Assembly: GCF_027744825.2 (NCBI RefSeq)
Contig: NC_071336.1
Coordinates: forward strand, 10,417,001-10,481,000
Source: Synchiropus splendidus
Lineage: Eukaryota > Chordata > Actinopteri > Syngnathiformes > Callionymidae
Length of the DNA stretch: 64,000 nt
Direction of reading: 5' to 3'
Positions 43,901-57,877 of the stretch are shown in pieces. The notes under the pieces are model-generated. The model had not been told where the DNA came from, ran no database searches, and was given only the letters and a program-made list of their open reading frames with translations. Numbering within the stretch: position 1 is the stretch's first letter; every line of letters starts with the position of its first letter. Position numbers and translations under genes: made by a program.

Positions 43901-46900
43901 GAATGATCACATTTATGTTGACTCTGTCCACACTGCTTCAGTGAACTCTTTGCTGTATACGTTTACACAAACAAGTGTTGTATCCATTTATTTATTTTTA
44001 AACTTAAATTGTCCGTCATCAATCTCATTTAGTCTCACAATCATCACAAACATTATGGTGAGGACATCACAGTGGATAATGCAGTGCACCTGCAATTGGT
44101 GCAGTGAAAAATCTCAGTGGAAGAAAAAAGGTTTACACACCATTAATCTCTTATTTGGCTGGATCAATTGTTTTTTTTTCTGTCAAACATGTCAAACTCA
44201 AACAGCATGTAGTCGTTTAACAATCATGCATTCTAGTCCCAGTACTTCTGAAACACAAGGTTTGCATGGGACCTGACCTCATCATGGCTAATTTGGGTGA
44301 GAGGCAGGTTGCCTGTCCACTGCAGGACAAACAAAAACAACACGACAACTCTACACACGCACACACACAAGCATTGGAAGAGAAATCAACTGACAAAAAA
44401 CTCAAAATGCACAGCAACAGTATAAGCTCTTATGCGCTGCAAAAACTCAAAACCTTGCCAAGTTTGATAAGCCTTATTTTTAGTGAAAATATCTCATTCC
44501 ACTTGATTTAAGATAAATTCACCTTATAAGTGACATTTCAGCAAGAGGGAGGGGCTTCTTTTAAGACAATGCAGCCTCTTTGACTTATTTCAAGGTAAAA
44601 GGACTGTGAAATAAGTGACAACAAAACGGAGTGAAACAAAAAAAACAAATATTTAAGACTACATTGTCTTAAAATAAGCAGCTCTATCCTGATCAAATGT
44701 CATTTGTAGGGTGCATGTATCTTTAAATCAAGTGGGATGATATATTTAAATTAAAATAATGCCAAAAATTATGTTTTTGCAGTGTAGCAATCAGAGACTA
44801 CATAATATTTGGTATTCCTGATGAAACTTCCCAATGAAAATGAGTAAAAAGAAGCAACAATGGGCAAAAAGCAGTTCTATAGGCATCTGGAGAGTGATTT
44901 ATGAATGAAAACCCATAATAACCAGAATGCCACGAGTATTTGTATCAAACTATATTATGATGTTTTTATAACATTTCAGGTCATTATCCACATAATGTCC
45001 ACCCATTATTACTAATAATATTCTGCTTCTTGATTGCCGACTGTACTGTGTACTTTATCTCTAACAGCAAAACCAGAAGTTTTGAATAAGCAGTGTAAAA
45101 CATGTTTCTCACAGTACGCTAACATGCAACACCTTTTTTTCGTGTTCTGGCAACTATTGACTGTTTCGTCTTCGCAGTCTTCATGTGAAAATATCTGACT
45201 GGCGCAGTGCACAAGCTGCAACAAGACCAGCTGACTACTGCTGCTGACATTTATTGACAGAGCCGACTGGTTTTAGAGCTAACAAACAGTTGTGAGTGAA
45301 GCTGATCGTGGTAACGTCAGAGAAAATGAAGAGAAAGTTGCGTAAGTAGAGCGTGTCGTGTGTATTATGAGGGGGTAGAAAGGGTTTTTTTAATCAGAGT
45401 AGGAGATGTAGTTATATGTGTAGATTTCCGGTCGAACAAGAACTGGTAAGGTGATAGTTTCAGTCAGTAGACAACTGACTGCGGTTACATGACGGCCCAG
45501 AAAAGTATTTGTACTTGCAGTCTCATTGCTATAGACAAGTTCAGGAAATGTTGTAAACCAATGAGCAGTAGGCGTACGGTATATGACTGACCACACATGG
45601 GGGAGATGGTTTACAGTTGATGAGCCACGTTCTATCACAGACTAGTCTAAAAAATGACAGGTGTGTCAATTAACATGGTTTGCATTTGATACTGAAACAG
45701 ACCATGTTAAACCTCTGGTACAGTTGACCTGTCTTTCACCCAAGTGAGCATCATGACGACAGTCCCCTCCTCTATGTTCTCTACCATCAGTTATTCTAAT
45801 ATTGAATAACCATTCATGTATTACACCTGGTTTTTCAGTAGTGATTGTTCTCGAATATTTCAGGGTGGTTCTCAAACTAATACTCCACCATCTTCTTTAC
45901 AAGGTAAACACTGGATGGTGCGGCGTCAGTCCTACCTGATCCAGGTGAAGGTGTTTGGGTTGGGGTTTCCTTTGCTCTTACACCGGAGGACAGCGTTCTC
46001 AAAACCCACGTACCAGTCTGCATTGAAGCCAGTGACCTCTGCATGGGGAGGGTCTGCCAACAAAAATAACTAATTTAATTTGAGCTTGTCAGTAATGCTA
46101 ACAACAGCGCAACAGTAAGAACAGGCTGGCAGCTGCGTCATATCATCACTAGTATAAGACAATCTTGGGTCGAGACAGACTGTGGTCAGACAAACAGGCA
46201 TTTATCTCTGAGTAGGCAACCTTTGAGGTTTCCATTTTGCCTTTGAATCCAGGTAGCCTTGGATTCTTCATATTTTTTTTCTGAGGTACAAAATGTTTAA
46301 AAAGCAAAACGTTACTTTCCTGCTACAACTCCTATATTATAAATTACAATAACGACAGAATAGCAAAAACCGATTCTAGAGCTTCTTTAAACTGACACTA
46401 ATTTAAATAACACATTTTGTTACCGTTGTTTTTCCATCAAATTCTTGCTCAGTACACAGAATTACAGGAAAATAAAAGAACAAGTGAATATTTTAAAGTA
46501 TACATTTTGTGTGAAGACTCACAGTGGACCACCAGGGTGTTCCGCAGCCGGCGGGGCTTCTCCAGGGTGGGGTGGGACACCAGACAGTCCAGCTTCATGC
46601 CATTCATACTCCGCAGTGGGTGAAGGGAGAACTGAGTGGACACGGCGCCGTTCTCAGACGTGCGGTTGGACGACTGTCCCGTCAGCTCCGTGTCCCAGGA
46701 CAGGAGAGCGGGCGGCCGTGCCATGGAGCGGCAGACGGCAGCCTGTCGATACGACTGTCCCTCCACCAAAACCTCTGAGTCCAGAGTGGTGATTGGGATG
46801 GCTGTGAAGAACAAAACAGGTGACGATCACAATTCTAGCTCTCAGTCTCTCCCTGCAAACATGAATATCCTGGCCATGGACATCAAGCAACTGCAAAAAA

Positions 46901-49900
46901 TTCTTAAATGTGCTCTTCAATGCTGTTTGAGTTAACTCTTATTAAGTCTTCTTCACACGAATTTTTTTAAATCCCACTTGAGTGCTCAGACATATTCAAG
47001 CACGTGTACACACTTCCAAAGGCCTAGCTAAACATGAACAATACCATCAGAGTCAAAAGCATACACACATGCAAGTTCTTCAACGGCCAGTTGCATTTCT
47101 ATACCACACGCACATGCGTACACGCCAGAAACTCACACAGATAAACAAGAAGAGATTATGAGTCAAGCGCAAGTGGTGATGGCAGAGATACTGCTGTAGC
47201 ACACACAGTTAAAATGATCAGTCAGATGACATATTGTGGTGTTGGCCAATATTATCACACTGGTATGAAACAGGAAAACAACTCAAACATAAAACAACTC
47301 ATTTTTCCCCAACCCTAAAAAATTAAGGACTTTTTAGGAGGCTGGTGGGTGACTGAGTCGTGGGATGGTAATGAGACTCCCCAGATATCCCAGACAGAAA
47401 ATTAGTCGTGGGAAAGGAATAGAGAAGTCCATTCTCCTCCATGACTAATAGTGACTTACCATCATTACTTTAATCGCGTCTCAACACAGTCACTCTCATG
47501 ACACCTGGTAGGTTGTGCAATTCTGAGATGTGTTTTATGAACTCTGTTTCCTGGATTGAATTCCTTCGACTTCGTTCCAATATTACATAAATATACCGTA
47601 TTCCCCCATTAATAGCATTTTTTTCAACTTTCCGTAGGCAAGAGTTGGCAACAGGTGTTGTGTGTGCAGTTATTGTCCAGTGAGAAACTGATGGCCTGTC
47701 CAGGGTGTTGCACACCTGCGTTCCAAAGTGGCTGGAATAGGCTTCAGCTCTTCAGAAATCAAATGAACAAACAATAAAACCACCAACTTCAGTAAAGAGG
47801 ACTGATAGACTGAAATTTAACAAGGTAAAAAAATGTAAGATAGACCAGAAAAACAAAACAAAACAAAACAGCCTGATGGTTTATTTATTTGGAAACACTT
47901 CTATGAAGGAAATGGCGTAACTTGCTGTATATCTAACCCTAAGAATTGATGTTACATGTCATGAGACGCTGAGTTTTCCATTTCCTGTCATGGGCTGCCA
48001 GGCTGCAAGACTTTCAACTCAGCAGAGCTACTTAGACTCAAACTTGAATCCTTTTCACCACCATATTCCAATAATAGGGTCACAGATGGCTGGAGCCTGC
48101 ACCAACTACCCGGGCCCACTGGCAGGGGACACCCTGGACAGGTCATCAGTTCTCACTCACACACACACAAGCACTTAAGTAAAACAGTGGATGAGCCGTG
48201 AACCTCAGTTTTGGGTTTTAGAAAAAAAGGTAAACGCTCGAGTTCATGGAGGCACAAGGTGCTCATACCTTACAACCCTCTTCTTATGTTTGAACCACAG
48301 CAGTTGCCTTTAACATCGCTGTCACAAGTAAAACTCACCAGTTTTTGAAGCAAGCGTCTGACTGAATAGGTTCCTCGAAACATTATTTAACTCATAAAAG
48401 ATCATGAGGCAGTGCAGTAGTGTGTGAGTTCATCTGAAGCCACATATTTCAGGTGTCTAAAGGCTCATGGCCTTAAATAAGATGAATCCATGCATGTCTC
48501 ATATTAAAGTGCTTTTCTTATGTAATATGGCATTTTCATTCTGTCATGTATTTCATCTACAATGTTTATGATGTATTCTTTAAAATCACCTTTCCATATT
48601 GCATTAAAATATATTTCACAGAATTTTCGGTGTTATTCATTTCATCGATTATTTGCCCCCCATGCATTAAGTTTTTCCATAATTATCTTACATACTGTCC
48701 GTCTTTTTCTCAGTTTTGATTTGACAGTTCATCACATTTTATTTCTCCACTTACTGTGTATTTCCTTTATTAAAGTTCCCAACTATTTTGAAAATGCAAA
48801 ACATTAGTGTATATCTCATGTATAGAGCCATAAATTTGATTGTCCCAATTTTTCTGTTTTGTTTTTTTTTGAAGGAGAAAGCACTTGGACACCAAGCGAC
48901 TTGTGTCGTCAAGTTAAGCTCATTTCAGCTCATAGTTGCTAAATAGATGTCTCTCTTGAGGGTCGTCCACACACCAAATCGCTTGCCACTCTCCCCAGAA
49001 TCAGTCCACACACTCTGTGTAAGACTGTGTCTGAGCCGTTATCCATCATTTGACCCTGCCCTTCTTCCATTCAAGACTGCACCTAGCTCAAACCTTTCCC
49101 TGTCACCTCTTGCAGCTTCCAGCTAACCACTATTGCTTTCAATGACATCAATAAATACTCAACAAGTTAAGAGACGTCGAGTTGGGTTGCTTCAGGGTTC
49201 TACATGCACACATAACATGTTCCGCATGACATTCATGATGTAGAGGACATTTGCCTAGCTAAGTTTCACCTCATCACCACACACAGCTTGTGTTCGGCGC
49301 CATCCCTGTGTTTACTTACACCAAACAATCAGGGACAACTCCCGGTCGAAGTTGCCAGACGGGAAGGTGCTGATGTGGCAGATGTATTGACCTTCATCTG
49401 AGATTTCCGTGCTCCGGATGACTAGGGAGGAGTCAGCTGTGGGGTCACTGCTCTTGAAGTGTACACGGCGGAACCAAGTCCCAAATGCTGCAGAGGGATG
49501 AACGACCCATTAAGCACAATCGCACAAATAGAAATAGAAGAAAAATGGCTTCTGTTGTTGCTGTTTTGTTTTGTTTTTTTGACCCACACATGTCATTGGA
49601 AGGTAGTTGATCAGAGTGTGTGAATAAATAAATTACTTTAATAACTTGCCTTATTTTAACGTTGAAAAGTGGGTGTGGCTTCATTTTGCACCAGCGGGAC
49701 GTTGTAAATAATTGACATTGCTTGATGCAAAATTAGGAATTCATGGAATGTTTTTTAATAATATTCATCACTGGAGTGTTTAATTGTTTTATGGAGTGTT
49801 TTATATTTATTATTACACTAGTGATATATTCCAACTACTTCACTCAAAAAAACTCACGCTCCATACCAACAACATTTCTCTCGAGATGGGGACTGAAAAA

Positions 49901-52900
49901 ATGGACACTGGGGAAGTTTCTTTCAACTATAATTTTTCCGGCACCCTTAAAATTTGATACAATCTCAAATAACTGTGAAGAAAGAATGTGTTTCAATGTG
50001 TTTCACTGTGCGTACATAAACAAGCACAATTTCGGTGTTTTTGTAGTGGGAAAATAAAATCCTTGTCAGTCCCCAACATTGTTCTATCAAAGTCAACAAC
50101 AATAATGGAGAATGGGTTCAAAACTGAACACAAAATAATCCATATCATATGATTAAATTTATATTTAGTAGCCATTGAATGAATGCATCCTGACATCCAC
50201 TACAATACTTGGGGGGTCCGAAAACCTTCTTCCACCACTGTAATAGCTGAATTCAGAACACCAACATAGATTCTGCTATATGTATATTGATCTACATACT
50301 ATATTTAACATGTCAACATCATGAATCATCATGTCTAAACTCACCTGTCTGTCCGTTTAGATGGTGGGCAGTGATGATCTGCTCCTTGGTGGCGTCAGGT
50401 TTCATCTTATACCATGTGACCTGCACTATGACATCAGTGGTCTGGTAGCGACAGGGCAGCACTGTGTCGTGCTCAGAGTGGGCACGGACGGATCCACTTG
50501 GAGGGTCGTCCACAAATCCTCCGCCTATCACCGCAACCACAAGGAGAGAGTGTTATTTACACCCTGTGGACGAAGCTTGTAGCTGAAATGCAATGCATTC
50601 CACCTTAAACTGTGACAGTATTGTGTTGAAATAAACTATGAGTTAGAAGTGACTGTTCGTTCGGGCCGAGGCTTGTCACATGAATCAGCTCTGGTATCTA
50701 CCAATGGGTGTATCTACAAATAAGCAGCATGCTGAGTTACCAAAAGTAACTTCCACTTGTTGCCGTTTTCTGTATGAATATTTAAATCAGATGAAATTTA
50801 AAGTAGGTGAGTGGGATAGATATTTTCCAATCACTCAGCCAAAAGCAGTGAAGTGAAGTGAAGTGAAGTGAAGTGAAGTGAAAGGGGAAAATCTAAATTC
50901 TAAATCTAAAATCTAAACAAAAGAGTAAGTGCACTGTGCAGCCTGGGTGTCATCTTAGACCCACTTTATCTCAATCTAATAATAATAATAGATTTTCCCC
51001 CATCACATATAATATTGAAGCATATTTCTATTTATATCTACTATTTATTTCTGTTTATTTTTCCATTTTTATTTCCACTTTGTGTATTCCCCTTTTATTT
51101 CCATTTATATTTCCACATTTACTTCTTTATCAATCCTGGTATTCCATACAGGTCCAACACAGAAAGGTTTAATTTCAACTTCAGTCGCAGGAAGGACAGG
51201 CGTTTTCATTGGCTGCCAAATACACAACTATTTATGCATACATTCAACAACACTTGTGGAGTTCTGAATTAAATGTCCAAGAGACAATTATTCTGGAAGG
51301 ATAAATATTGTGTCTGTCACAATGAGTGCAACAAACTGGAGTTCCACACTGGTGAAACAAAAGTAAATCAGTAAAGAAATCAACAGTGGCCGTTGTATAT
51401 TCATCTGGCTGAGCACAAGCCGAGAAATGCAGTTCAACTAGTTGCTCTGGAGGAGCTTTCGACACCTTAAGACGTTTGTACAGGCATTCAGCAAACCCAC
51501 AGGAAACAAGCGTGTCTCTGTGAAACTGTAAACCACAGACACCCGACATAGTGTCTACTTTCTTGATCTGTTTACATGTTAAATGAGCACGCTGGTTATG
51601 CAGACAGTCAGTGTGTGTCTAGCAGTCACTGCAAATAGATTCTGTCACGAGAGGCTGATGACAGCTAACTGCTTGTAAAAATTAAAAACACCATCTCACG
51701 AGAAGCCTTAATCTCTATATCTGAAGGAACACTAAGACACGCCTGCTTCTTGCAACACTAAATGAACGCCAATTGATGTTATTTACATTTGTTTTCATAT
51801 TCAAAGGTTGAATGGTATTTGCACATCCCATTTCCTGTTGACAGTCCGGAGCACCTTTCACACCCAAGTGTATCTTAGGTAGAGCAAAGGACACAGGGTC
51901 TCCTTCGGTAACAAGAGAATCAAGGAAGCAACCAGGGATTTGAGGTAACAATTGTTTATACACCACATAAAGCATGACTTGTACATCTTGGACAAATAAT
52001 CTTGAAACCCAAACGCTGACGGAATCACAATCCATCTGAACTCTATGCTACTTGAACAGTTGTGCTTTCATCTTCTGTCTCAAAAATGTCAAGTTGAAGT
52101 TGAAGACATACATTCAGGAGAAATATTGTTCACATCTTCGACCAGTTACTGGGAAGCAGTTACTGATGTGCCACGACTTGCCCGACGTGCACTCCCATTG
52201 TAGTAACCTCGTGTTATCCTGAATTACCAATCACATTAGGTATTGAATATATTTAAAGACATGCTGCTGTGCTCTCTGTAATACAATGACAAATGTGAAA
52301 TTCAGATTTCACCCATTGCTGCAGAAACCAAATTGTGTGCTTATTTTCAACACGACAAATGACTATAACATTAGCAATCTCTTGAGTAGGTCTAGTTAGT
52401 ATTGGACCAGCCCACTATCATTTTGATATTAAACCAAAGTGTCTTTGCGTGAGCATCCATGAATGTCTAGGACAGGGAACCAAGCAGCTCAGCAGCCTCC
52501 TATGTGTGGCTCCTTTCAGCATTGACAAAGGGTCAGTCATGACTAAAACGTCTTCAAGCTCTGAAAAAAGATCCAGCTTTGGTCCATCTCCATTTGCTTT
52601 ACATGCAGGCACAGTGGGTGCAGTGCCTGCACAACACACTGGTGGTTCAGGCAAGGTTGAAACCAGAGCAGTACCTTTTCATGTCACCAGCTCAGAGGAC
52701 GGTTAGAGAGCGTCTGGAGGACATTTGTTCATAATTGCAGGCTCAAAAATATTTTGAATCCATAAAACGCTCAGAAATTACATTAGTCGAAACAAAGGCT
52801 CCATGATCATCCAGCTTCACGGGCGGCACAGCTGGCGGGCGTTCATTTGATCATCAACCTTCCACAGCTATGAACCCGTCGACGCCAGCTTGTACGGCCA

Positions 52901-55900
52901 GATGGTTGCTTCCAGCTCCACGACTTCCAAATCTCTCGTTCCATTCCCTGAATTCTCTAAATCCTGTGCTCGCTCAAAATCCAATTCAGCCGCTTCCACA
53001 ATTCCTCGTTCTTCCTCGCTTCGTTTCTATTCTCTCCTTTGAGCATTTTCTTAGTTACACTTTTCATTTCTCGTCGACATAGTTATTTCCTCGTGTGTGT
53101 GTGTGTTTTTCCACCACCAAGCGCTTTCCGTTTATTGACCCTCGTGAGCTTAACTCCAAGTGCGTTTTTGTGTTATCGCATTTTTCAGGCTTGAATTCTA
53201 ATTAGTCTTTCTTTCCTTTCTTTCATACTGCACTTGGGTCCCTCCGTGAGAAACCATGACATGAGCGACTCAGTGGGCAGCGTCATTGTCGGAGTCTCAT
53301 TCACTGGTCCTTGAAACATTTAACTCTTTTTCCACAGAAATGTGTCGCGTATTTGACGCTTGGTACAAGAGCGGATCTTGTTCCTCCCGTCGCTTGCTTG
53401 ACCTCCAGCAGAACACTAGGTCTGAGTCTGTTTCTGAGTTCTCTTTCCGTTTCAGGGTCGTGGCTGTTGAGACTGGCTGGAACAAACCTGCTCTAAAGTC
53501 AGCTTTTTCTGGAGGTTTGTGTAGCGATATCCAACCCTGAGTCATCAGAGGACCTGATCACCTTCGCAATAAAGTTTGATAATTCTAACTCCTCGAGCTA
53601 CGCCACTATCATCTGTCGGGCAAAGTACCGCATTAAACCCGGTGAAATGAGCTTGAGGAACCCATGCCGTTGGGAAGAGCACGTTGGGTTATGTTTACAT
53701 TGTGGTGTTGTTGGTCTACAATCATTATCCCCTTCCTCTAATGGACCCTTCATTTGAACCTCTAAAGCAAGCCACTATTTTGTCCAAGCTTGACCTCAGA
53801 AATGCATATCGATTTGTACGTGTCCGGAAGGGGGGCGGCTTTTATTCTCGGTCAGGGCCAACTCCATCCTGATGCTGCCAAGATCCAAGCAGTGCTCAAC
53901 TGGAGAGTCCCCTCCACACGTAGACAATTTTGGGGTTTTGCAAACTTTCATCCGTGGGTTTAGCAAGGTGGCTGCTCCCCTCAACATTTTGACGTCCACA
54001 AAAAGGCCCTTCCAATGGACACCTGATGCTGATTCTGCCTTCAAGGAGAAAACCAGAGTTTGCTACTCTGGTCTCCAGTAAGTCTTTTCATGAAGGCACT
54101 TGCGTCCCAGTCCGCTCGAATCCTCACATCTCTCGTGATTAAGTACATCTCCACACACCTCACACTGTTTTGTCTTAAAAAAAACCTGTTCATACAAGTG
54201 ATTGATGTTAGTCTCCTATCCAGAGTCTCCTATCCTGGCATCTCCCTGAGAGGAATGACGAGAAGCCCTGTCATCACTTGTAAGTCAATGACTGTATGAC
54301 TACTCAGCCAGGAAACATCTTGGAAACCCAAAACTAGCAAAGAAAAGCTGAATAGCTGACTAATGTATCAGTCAGGTTTGTCCCTCAGGAGTTGCTGTAG
54401 CTGGCAGGGAGATGTGTGACCGACAGGCTTTTAGCTAGAAATTACGTTTTTCAAAACGTGAAAAACGTAATTTTTCACGTTTTGAACTGCAAAACGTGAA
54501 AAATTAGACGACCATTCCTTTTTCAGACGGACGCCATAAATTTTTAATCCTGCGTAATGTCCTGATCATAGTCTCATCATATTTCAGTGAAAAGGAAGTT
54601 TCCGATTACAAGAAGAAAAGTCGGGTAAGTTCAAAACGCTAAACAATTGTTTACAAAACAAACTGAAAGTCTTTTAATCGGACGAGCTACATGGCGACAG
54701 CGCTGCATGCCGCCCTGCTTCAAAATCCTGGCTAAAAGCCTGGAGCCATCCTCACTCCCAATGGTGTAATATATTGACGTTGGGGAAGTGGACTTTTGCT
54801 TCCTATACTGACGACAAAGGCTGCCTTCAGTGTTGCATGTTGGCACATGGGTGTTTCAATGGAGTAAAAAAAGCATTTTCCTAAGCCTATTCCATCAACG
54901 TCAATATATTACGGTATAGGAGTGAGTGTAGTTTGCAACGACTAAACCACTGCTCAGAAAAATAGGGAAAAGCGGGAATAAGGGGCAGAAATGATAAGAT
55001 CTGTTCCTCTCTCTGCCTCTTTCCAGTCTCTGTGAAACCAAAGAAGAGCATTGGCTGAATCAGATGCAATGCAATGAAATAATGTAGCCATGTTATAGAA
55101 CGGTCATACAGATGTCACAAATTTACCAGGCAAGGTATTGACAATGTGTAGAGGAGATAAAGGAGAATAAACATTCATTCATCCATAATGTCACAGCCGT
55201 TAGGTAATTGTATCATGACTCTCTGGGTTTTTTACTAATGAAGCAGTGGAGTTTTTCCATCCTTTCTCTCTCCTCTTTCTTTCTAAAACTACTGCCACTC
55301 ACACAAAGCTTAGATACCAAATACAGTTAACTACAAAATCAGCATCTCCTAAAAAGGACATTCCTACATAATGCTTTTCACCAGTTTTCACCGTTATTAG
55401 GCTGCCAATAATGTGGTTCAGCCATCAGTGTGGGAGAATCTGTGCCGGATATGATTCATAGTTTTACCATCACAAGCAATGACTGTTTACAGACAGGTGT
55501 GTTTCTCAGCGTGTGTCACTTTCCTCAGGAATCTGCCTTCGCTGCATTACTGGAATTACAGTCAGCGTGTCCCATAAGATGTTGAGAAGATCAACTAAAT
55601 GACCACCAGACGGCTCTGCTGCAGGACCAGTCTGTAGGATTGCATGTCTGTGAAAACGCCAGTCAGCTGAGGCTCACTTAGGATATGCAGCCAGGCTAGA
55701 GTTGTGAAGTGCAATTGCATGATTTCCAGTTGGTTTGTAGAGAACAAAGCTCATCTGAATATCACCTTCCAGCTGAGATCTTTGCAGTATGGCATCAGCT
55801 TAAGACAGACACTTCAAAAACCAGTGACTGAAACTCGGAAGGTTTCACCTTAATTAATACTTTGCTCTGAAATTTGATCACACACAAAGAACTATGAAGT

Positions 55901-57877
55901 GAAAATCACACACAACTTCCTTAGATCTTGAGTTCCAGCTTCATGTTGCCTGTCAAGAGAAGACAATGCCCCCCAGAGAAGGGGGTGTGAGATTCTAACC
56001 CACCTCTTGAGATCACTATATATTCCAAAGGAAAATAGCAGCTCAGTACGCAACAACATTGGTACAGGAAACCCAGTGATCTGGAAACCTACAATGACTA
56101 CTCGCCCCAAAATCTTTGCAATAACAACAGCAGCAGTTCAAGTGAAAAGTGTGGATGGATGTAGTCGTCAGTATGGAGCTGCAGAAGACTGCAGAAGGAG
56201 GTGATCTTTCTTGGCATCTGAAACTCAAGGTATATAGGTCACACCCTCCCCAAATTATGAGCAAATGTTGGTCTTTTGAGGTTTATTATTGATCAATGAC
56301 CAACACTCTACTGTGAGTCCCAAAATGTACAGCTACAGCCAAAGCTCTTAGCTAGTGGTTGGTAGGAAGGGAATTCAAGAGAAAACCATGAAAGCAGAAA
56401 GTGGGTGAAAAATTTTCATGGGGACAGTTTACTGATCCTTCAAGAAGAAACGAGAAATCTATGTAAATAAATGAAAGTTATCGTCCGACTTAAATGTTCT
56501 AGAAAATGTGCATGTCATACTTGTGGCAAACGTTGTCTCTATTGAACCAAAAAAAGACAGGAAAAAATATCATCCCAGTGCAATATGACAGTATGAAATA
56601 AATAAAGTGTTGTGAAGGTTAATAATTCCAAGTGAAACATTTCCTTATTACTTAAAAATATATATATAAATTAATTTAAAAAAAGGCATTCTAATTGTGA
56701 AACCCACAGCTGATGGTAAATCAGTGATTCCCCATAATATTGATTTCTCATTCGGTTCATTGCCACATTAAATGGAACAACATCAACAGATCTGTCATCA
56801 TTGATGGAGCAGTCCCAACCTGAATCTACTTGTCTATAGTGAGTCACTGGAAGTGTCGCTCACTGACTGCAGGCGGTACTATTCAACAAACAAACATTAT
56901 TAACAGTGGACTATCGTGGCAATTGTAATCTTCCAAGGCAAAACACAATTACGTGACTACAGCTATCAGACAAGAGGACAAGATCACAACAAGACTCTCA
57001 AACTATGGCTGTGTATTATACTGTACTAGTTGAGTCTCAGGAGTACTTCACTGAAACATGTCGCAGTTTTGATCATACGGGAAATCTAAATAGTCACGTG
57101 TCTTACAATGACTTTTATAATGACTTAATGAGCTTTCTGACACACAGTGCAGGCAAGAGGAGGATGGTTAAACGGTGACTGGTTTTTCCAGAAATATCAG
57201 GAAACTGCAATAAACCCTCCTCATGGAGCTGAGCAGTCACCAAATCCCAAAAAGTTAAACCAGAACGGCTTTCCTCAGTTTAGATGTTTTCATTCCATGA
57301 ATTGCCGCACATTAGTAATTGATAAGTAGAGAGTGGGATAAACAGTTTTTCTATTCATAAAAAATTCAAATCATGTATCCATGAATTATTCAGCCCCATT
57401 GAGCGTGTTGTGCAGGATCGCGAGTCTTGTAAAGAGATGTTATCAAATCCTTCTCATTAAAGGACTTGTTGAGGCCTCAGTAGCGTTTAGGGTGTTAGAT
57501 CGTCAGATAATAACTGACTGTGCAATGTTCAATACAATGCTACAGTTATATCAGTAAGTATGCAAACTGCTTATGTGTCAACTTCTTTGACATCAGCCAC
57601 GGTCCAAGCTTCCCGTTGTGTCCCAACCAAGTGGCTTAAAAGCTAATGTGGTCGACACTGGAACAAACATTTCAGCATAAATACTAAGACCTTGCTCACT
57701 CCGCCTGCCACTTGAACTCTCTGGAGGAGTTTCATCAATGCAGGATGGGGTTAAAGCAACAGACGGCCTGGCTTCAGACGCGCCAGGATGCTCACCTGAA
57801 ACGTGGAGGAAGCAGAGACACAGAGAGACGGTGGTCAGCAGGGGCATCATCCTCCTCAGTACAGTAGATAAACTCAT
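37910..57877 (-). CDS. nectin4: Nectin-4-like immunoglobulin cell adhesion receptor
   Basis: Nectins are calcium-independent adhesion receptors with one V and two C2 Ig domains, a single membrane helix and a cytoplasmic tail that binds afadin. Eleven exons (57796-57877, 50345-50524, 49320-49487, 46523-46801, 45936-46053, 42781-42935, 42552-42702, 42392-42467, 41456-41518, 38543-38734, 37910-38296) join in phase to 616 aa; human nectin-4 is 510. Residues 1-27 are a signal peptide. The V domain (about 30-143) shows [18 protein letters not shown] and the nectin hallmark STFPSGNF. The first C2 domain (145-236) has [17 protein letters not shown], very close to human nectin-4. The second (238-327) has GFNADWYVG and [14 protein letters not shown]. 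The membrane helix is about 336-359. The tail has LRVEG and ends [10 protein letters not shown]...HKAQIV, paralleling NGTLRAKPT...GHLV of human nectin-4. The acceptor of the last exon is a CAGCAG tandem. Fcer1g next door agrees with human synteny. Nectin-2 or PVR-like alternatives fit less well. Confidence 0.93.
39890..40020 (-). repeat. Decayed SINE remnant
   Basis: On the minus strand, taggtcgaatcccagcgcc resembles a tRNA-type B box, and further on gcctcacagtgtgaaggtcg resembles the SINE motif of fish retroposons. It is in nectin4 intron 9. Boundaries are not defined. Confidence 0.3.
44435..44784. mobile_element. Fold-back hAT-type MITE
   Basis: The ends cgctgcaaaaac and, on the other strand, cactgcaaaaac form terminal inverted repeats. 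Inner matches extend the symmetry: cacttgattta with taaatcaagtg, and ttaagacaatg with cattgtcttaa. At 350 bp with no coding capacity it is a miniature element. The 8-bp flanks do not match, so the duplication is lost. It is in nectin4 intron 5. Confidence 0.65.
47670..47760 (+). repeat. L2-type retroposon 3' end fragment
   Basis: The motifs ggcctgtccagggtgttgca and ggctggaataggcttcagct match the conserved L2/SINE 3' end. It is 5'-truncated and lies in nectin4 intron 3. Confidence 0.5.
48070..48180 (-). repeat. Second L2-type 3' end fragment, opposite strand
   Basis: The reverse complement reads cctgtccagggtgtcccctg and later tgcaggctccagcc, the same retroposon tail as at 47670 but inverted. 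The two copies lie about 300 bp apart in the same intron. Confidence 0.5.
50847..50881 (+). repeat. (AAGTG)7 minisatellite
   Basis: A perfect pentanucleotide repeat of about seven units lies in nectin4 intron 1, about 320 bp upstream of exon 2 on the gene strand. Confidence 0.9.
52850..54095 (+). mobile_element. Degenerate Ty3/gypsy LTR retrotransposon remnant
   Basis: Two coding scraps identify it. At 53711-53865 the reverse transcriptase stretch [14 protein letters not shown] and [17 protein letters not shown] is recognisable. At 53870-54060 a later pol segment appears ([28 protein letters not shown]). The palm motif between them is deleted and the frames are broken, so the copy is dead. 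The C/T-rich sequence at about 52860-53260, ending near cacttgggtccctccgtgag, looks like a decayed LTR, though no matching second LTR was found. It is inserted antisense in nectin4 intron 1. Confidence 0.7.
54441..54500. repeat. Overlapping perfect hairpins
   Basis: attacgtttttc (54441-54452) pairs with gaaaaacgtaat (54460-54471). The overlapping ttcaaaacgtgaaaaa (54450-54465) pairs with tttttcacgttttgaa (54471-54486). A third copy of aaaacgtgaaaaa follows at about 54492. The two stems share bases and cannot form together. Confidence 0.8.
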
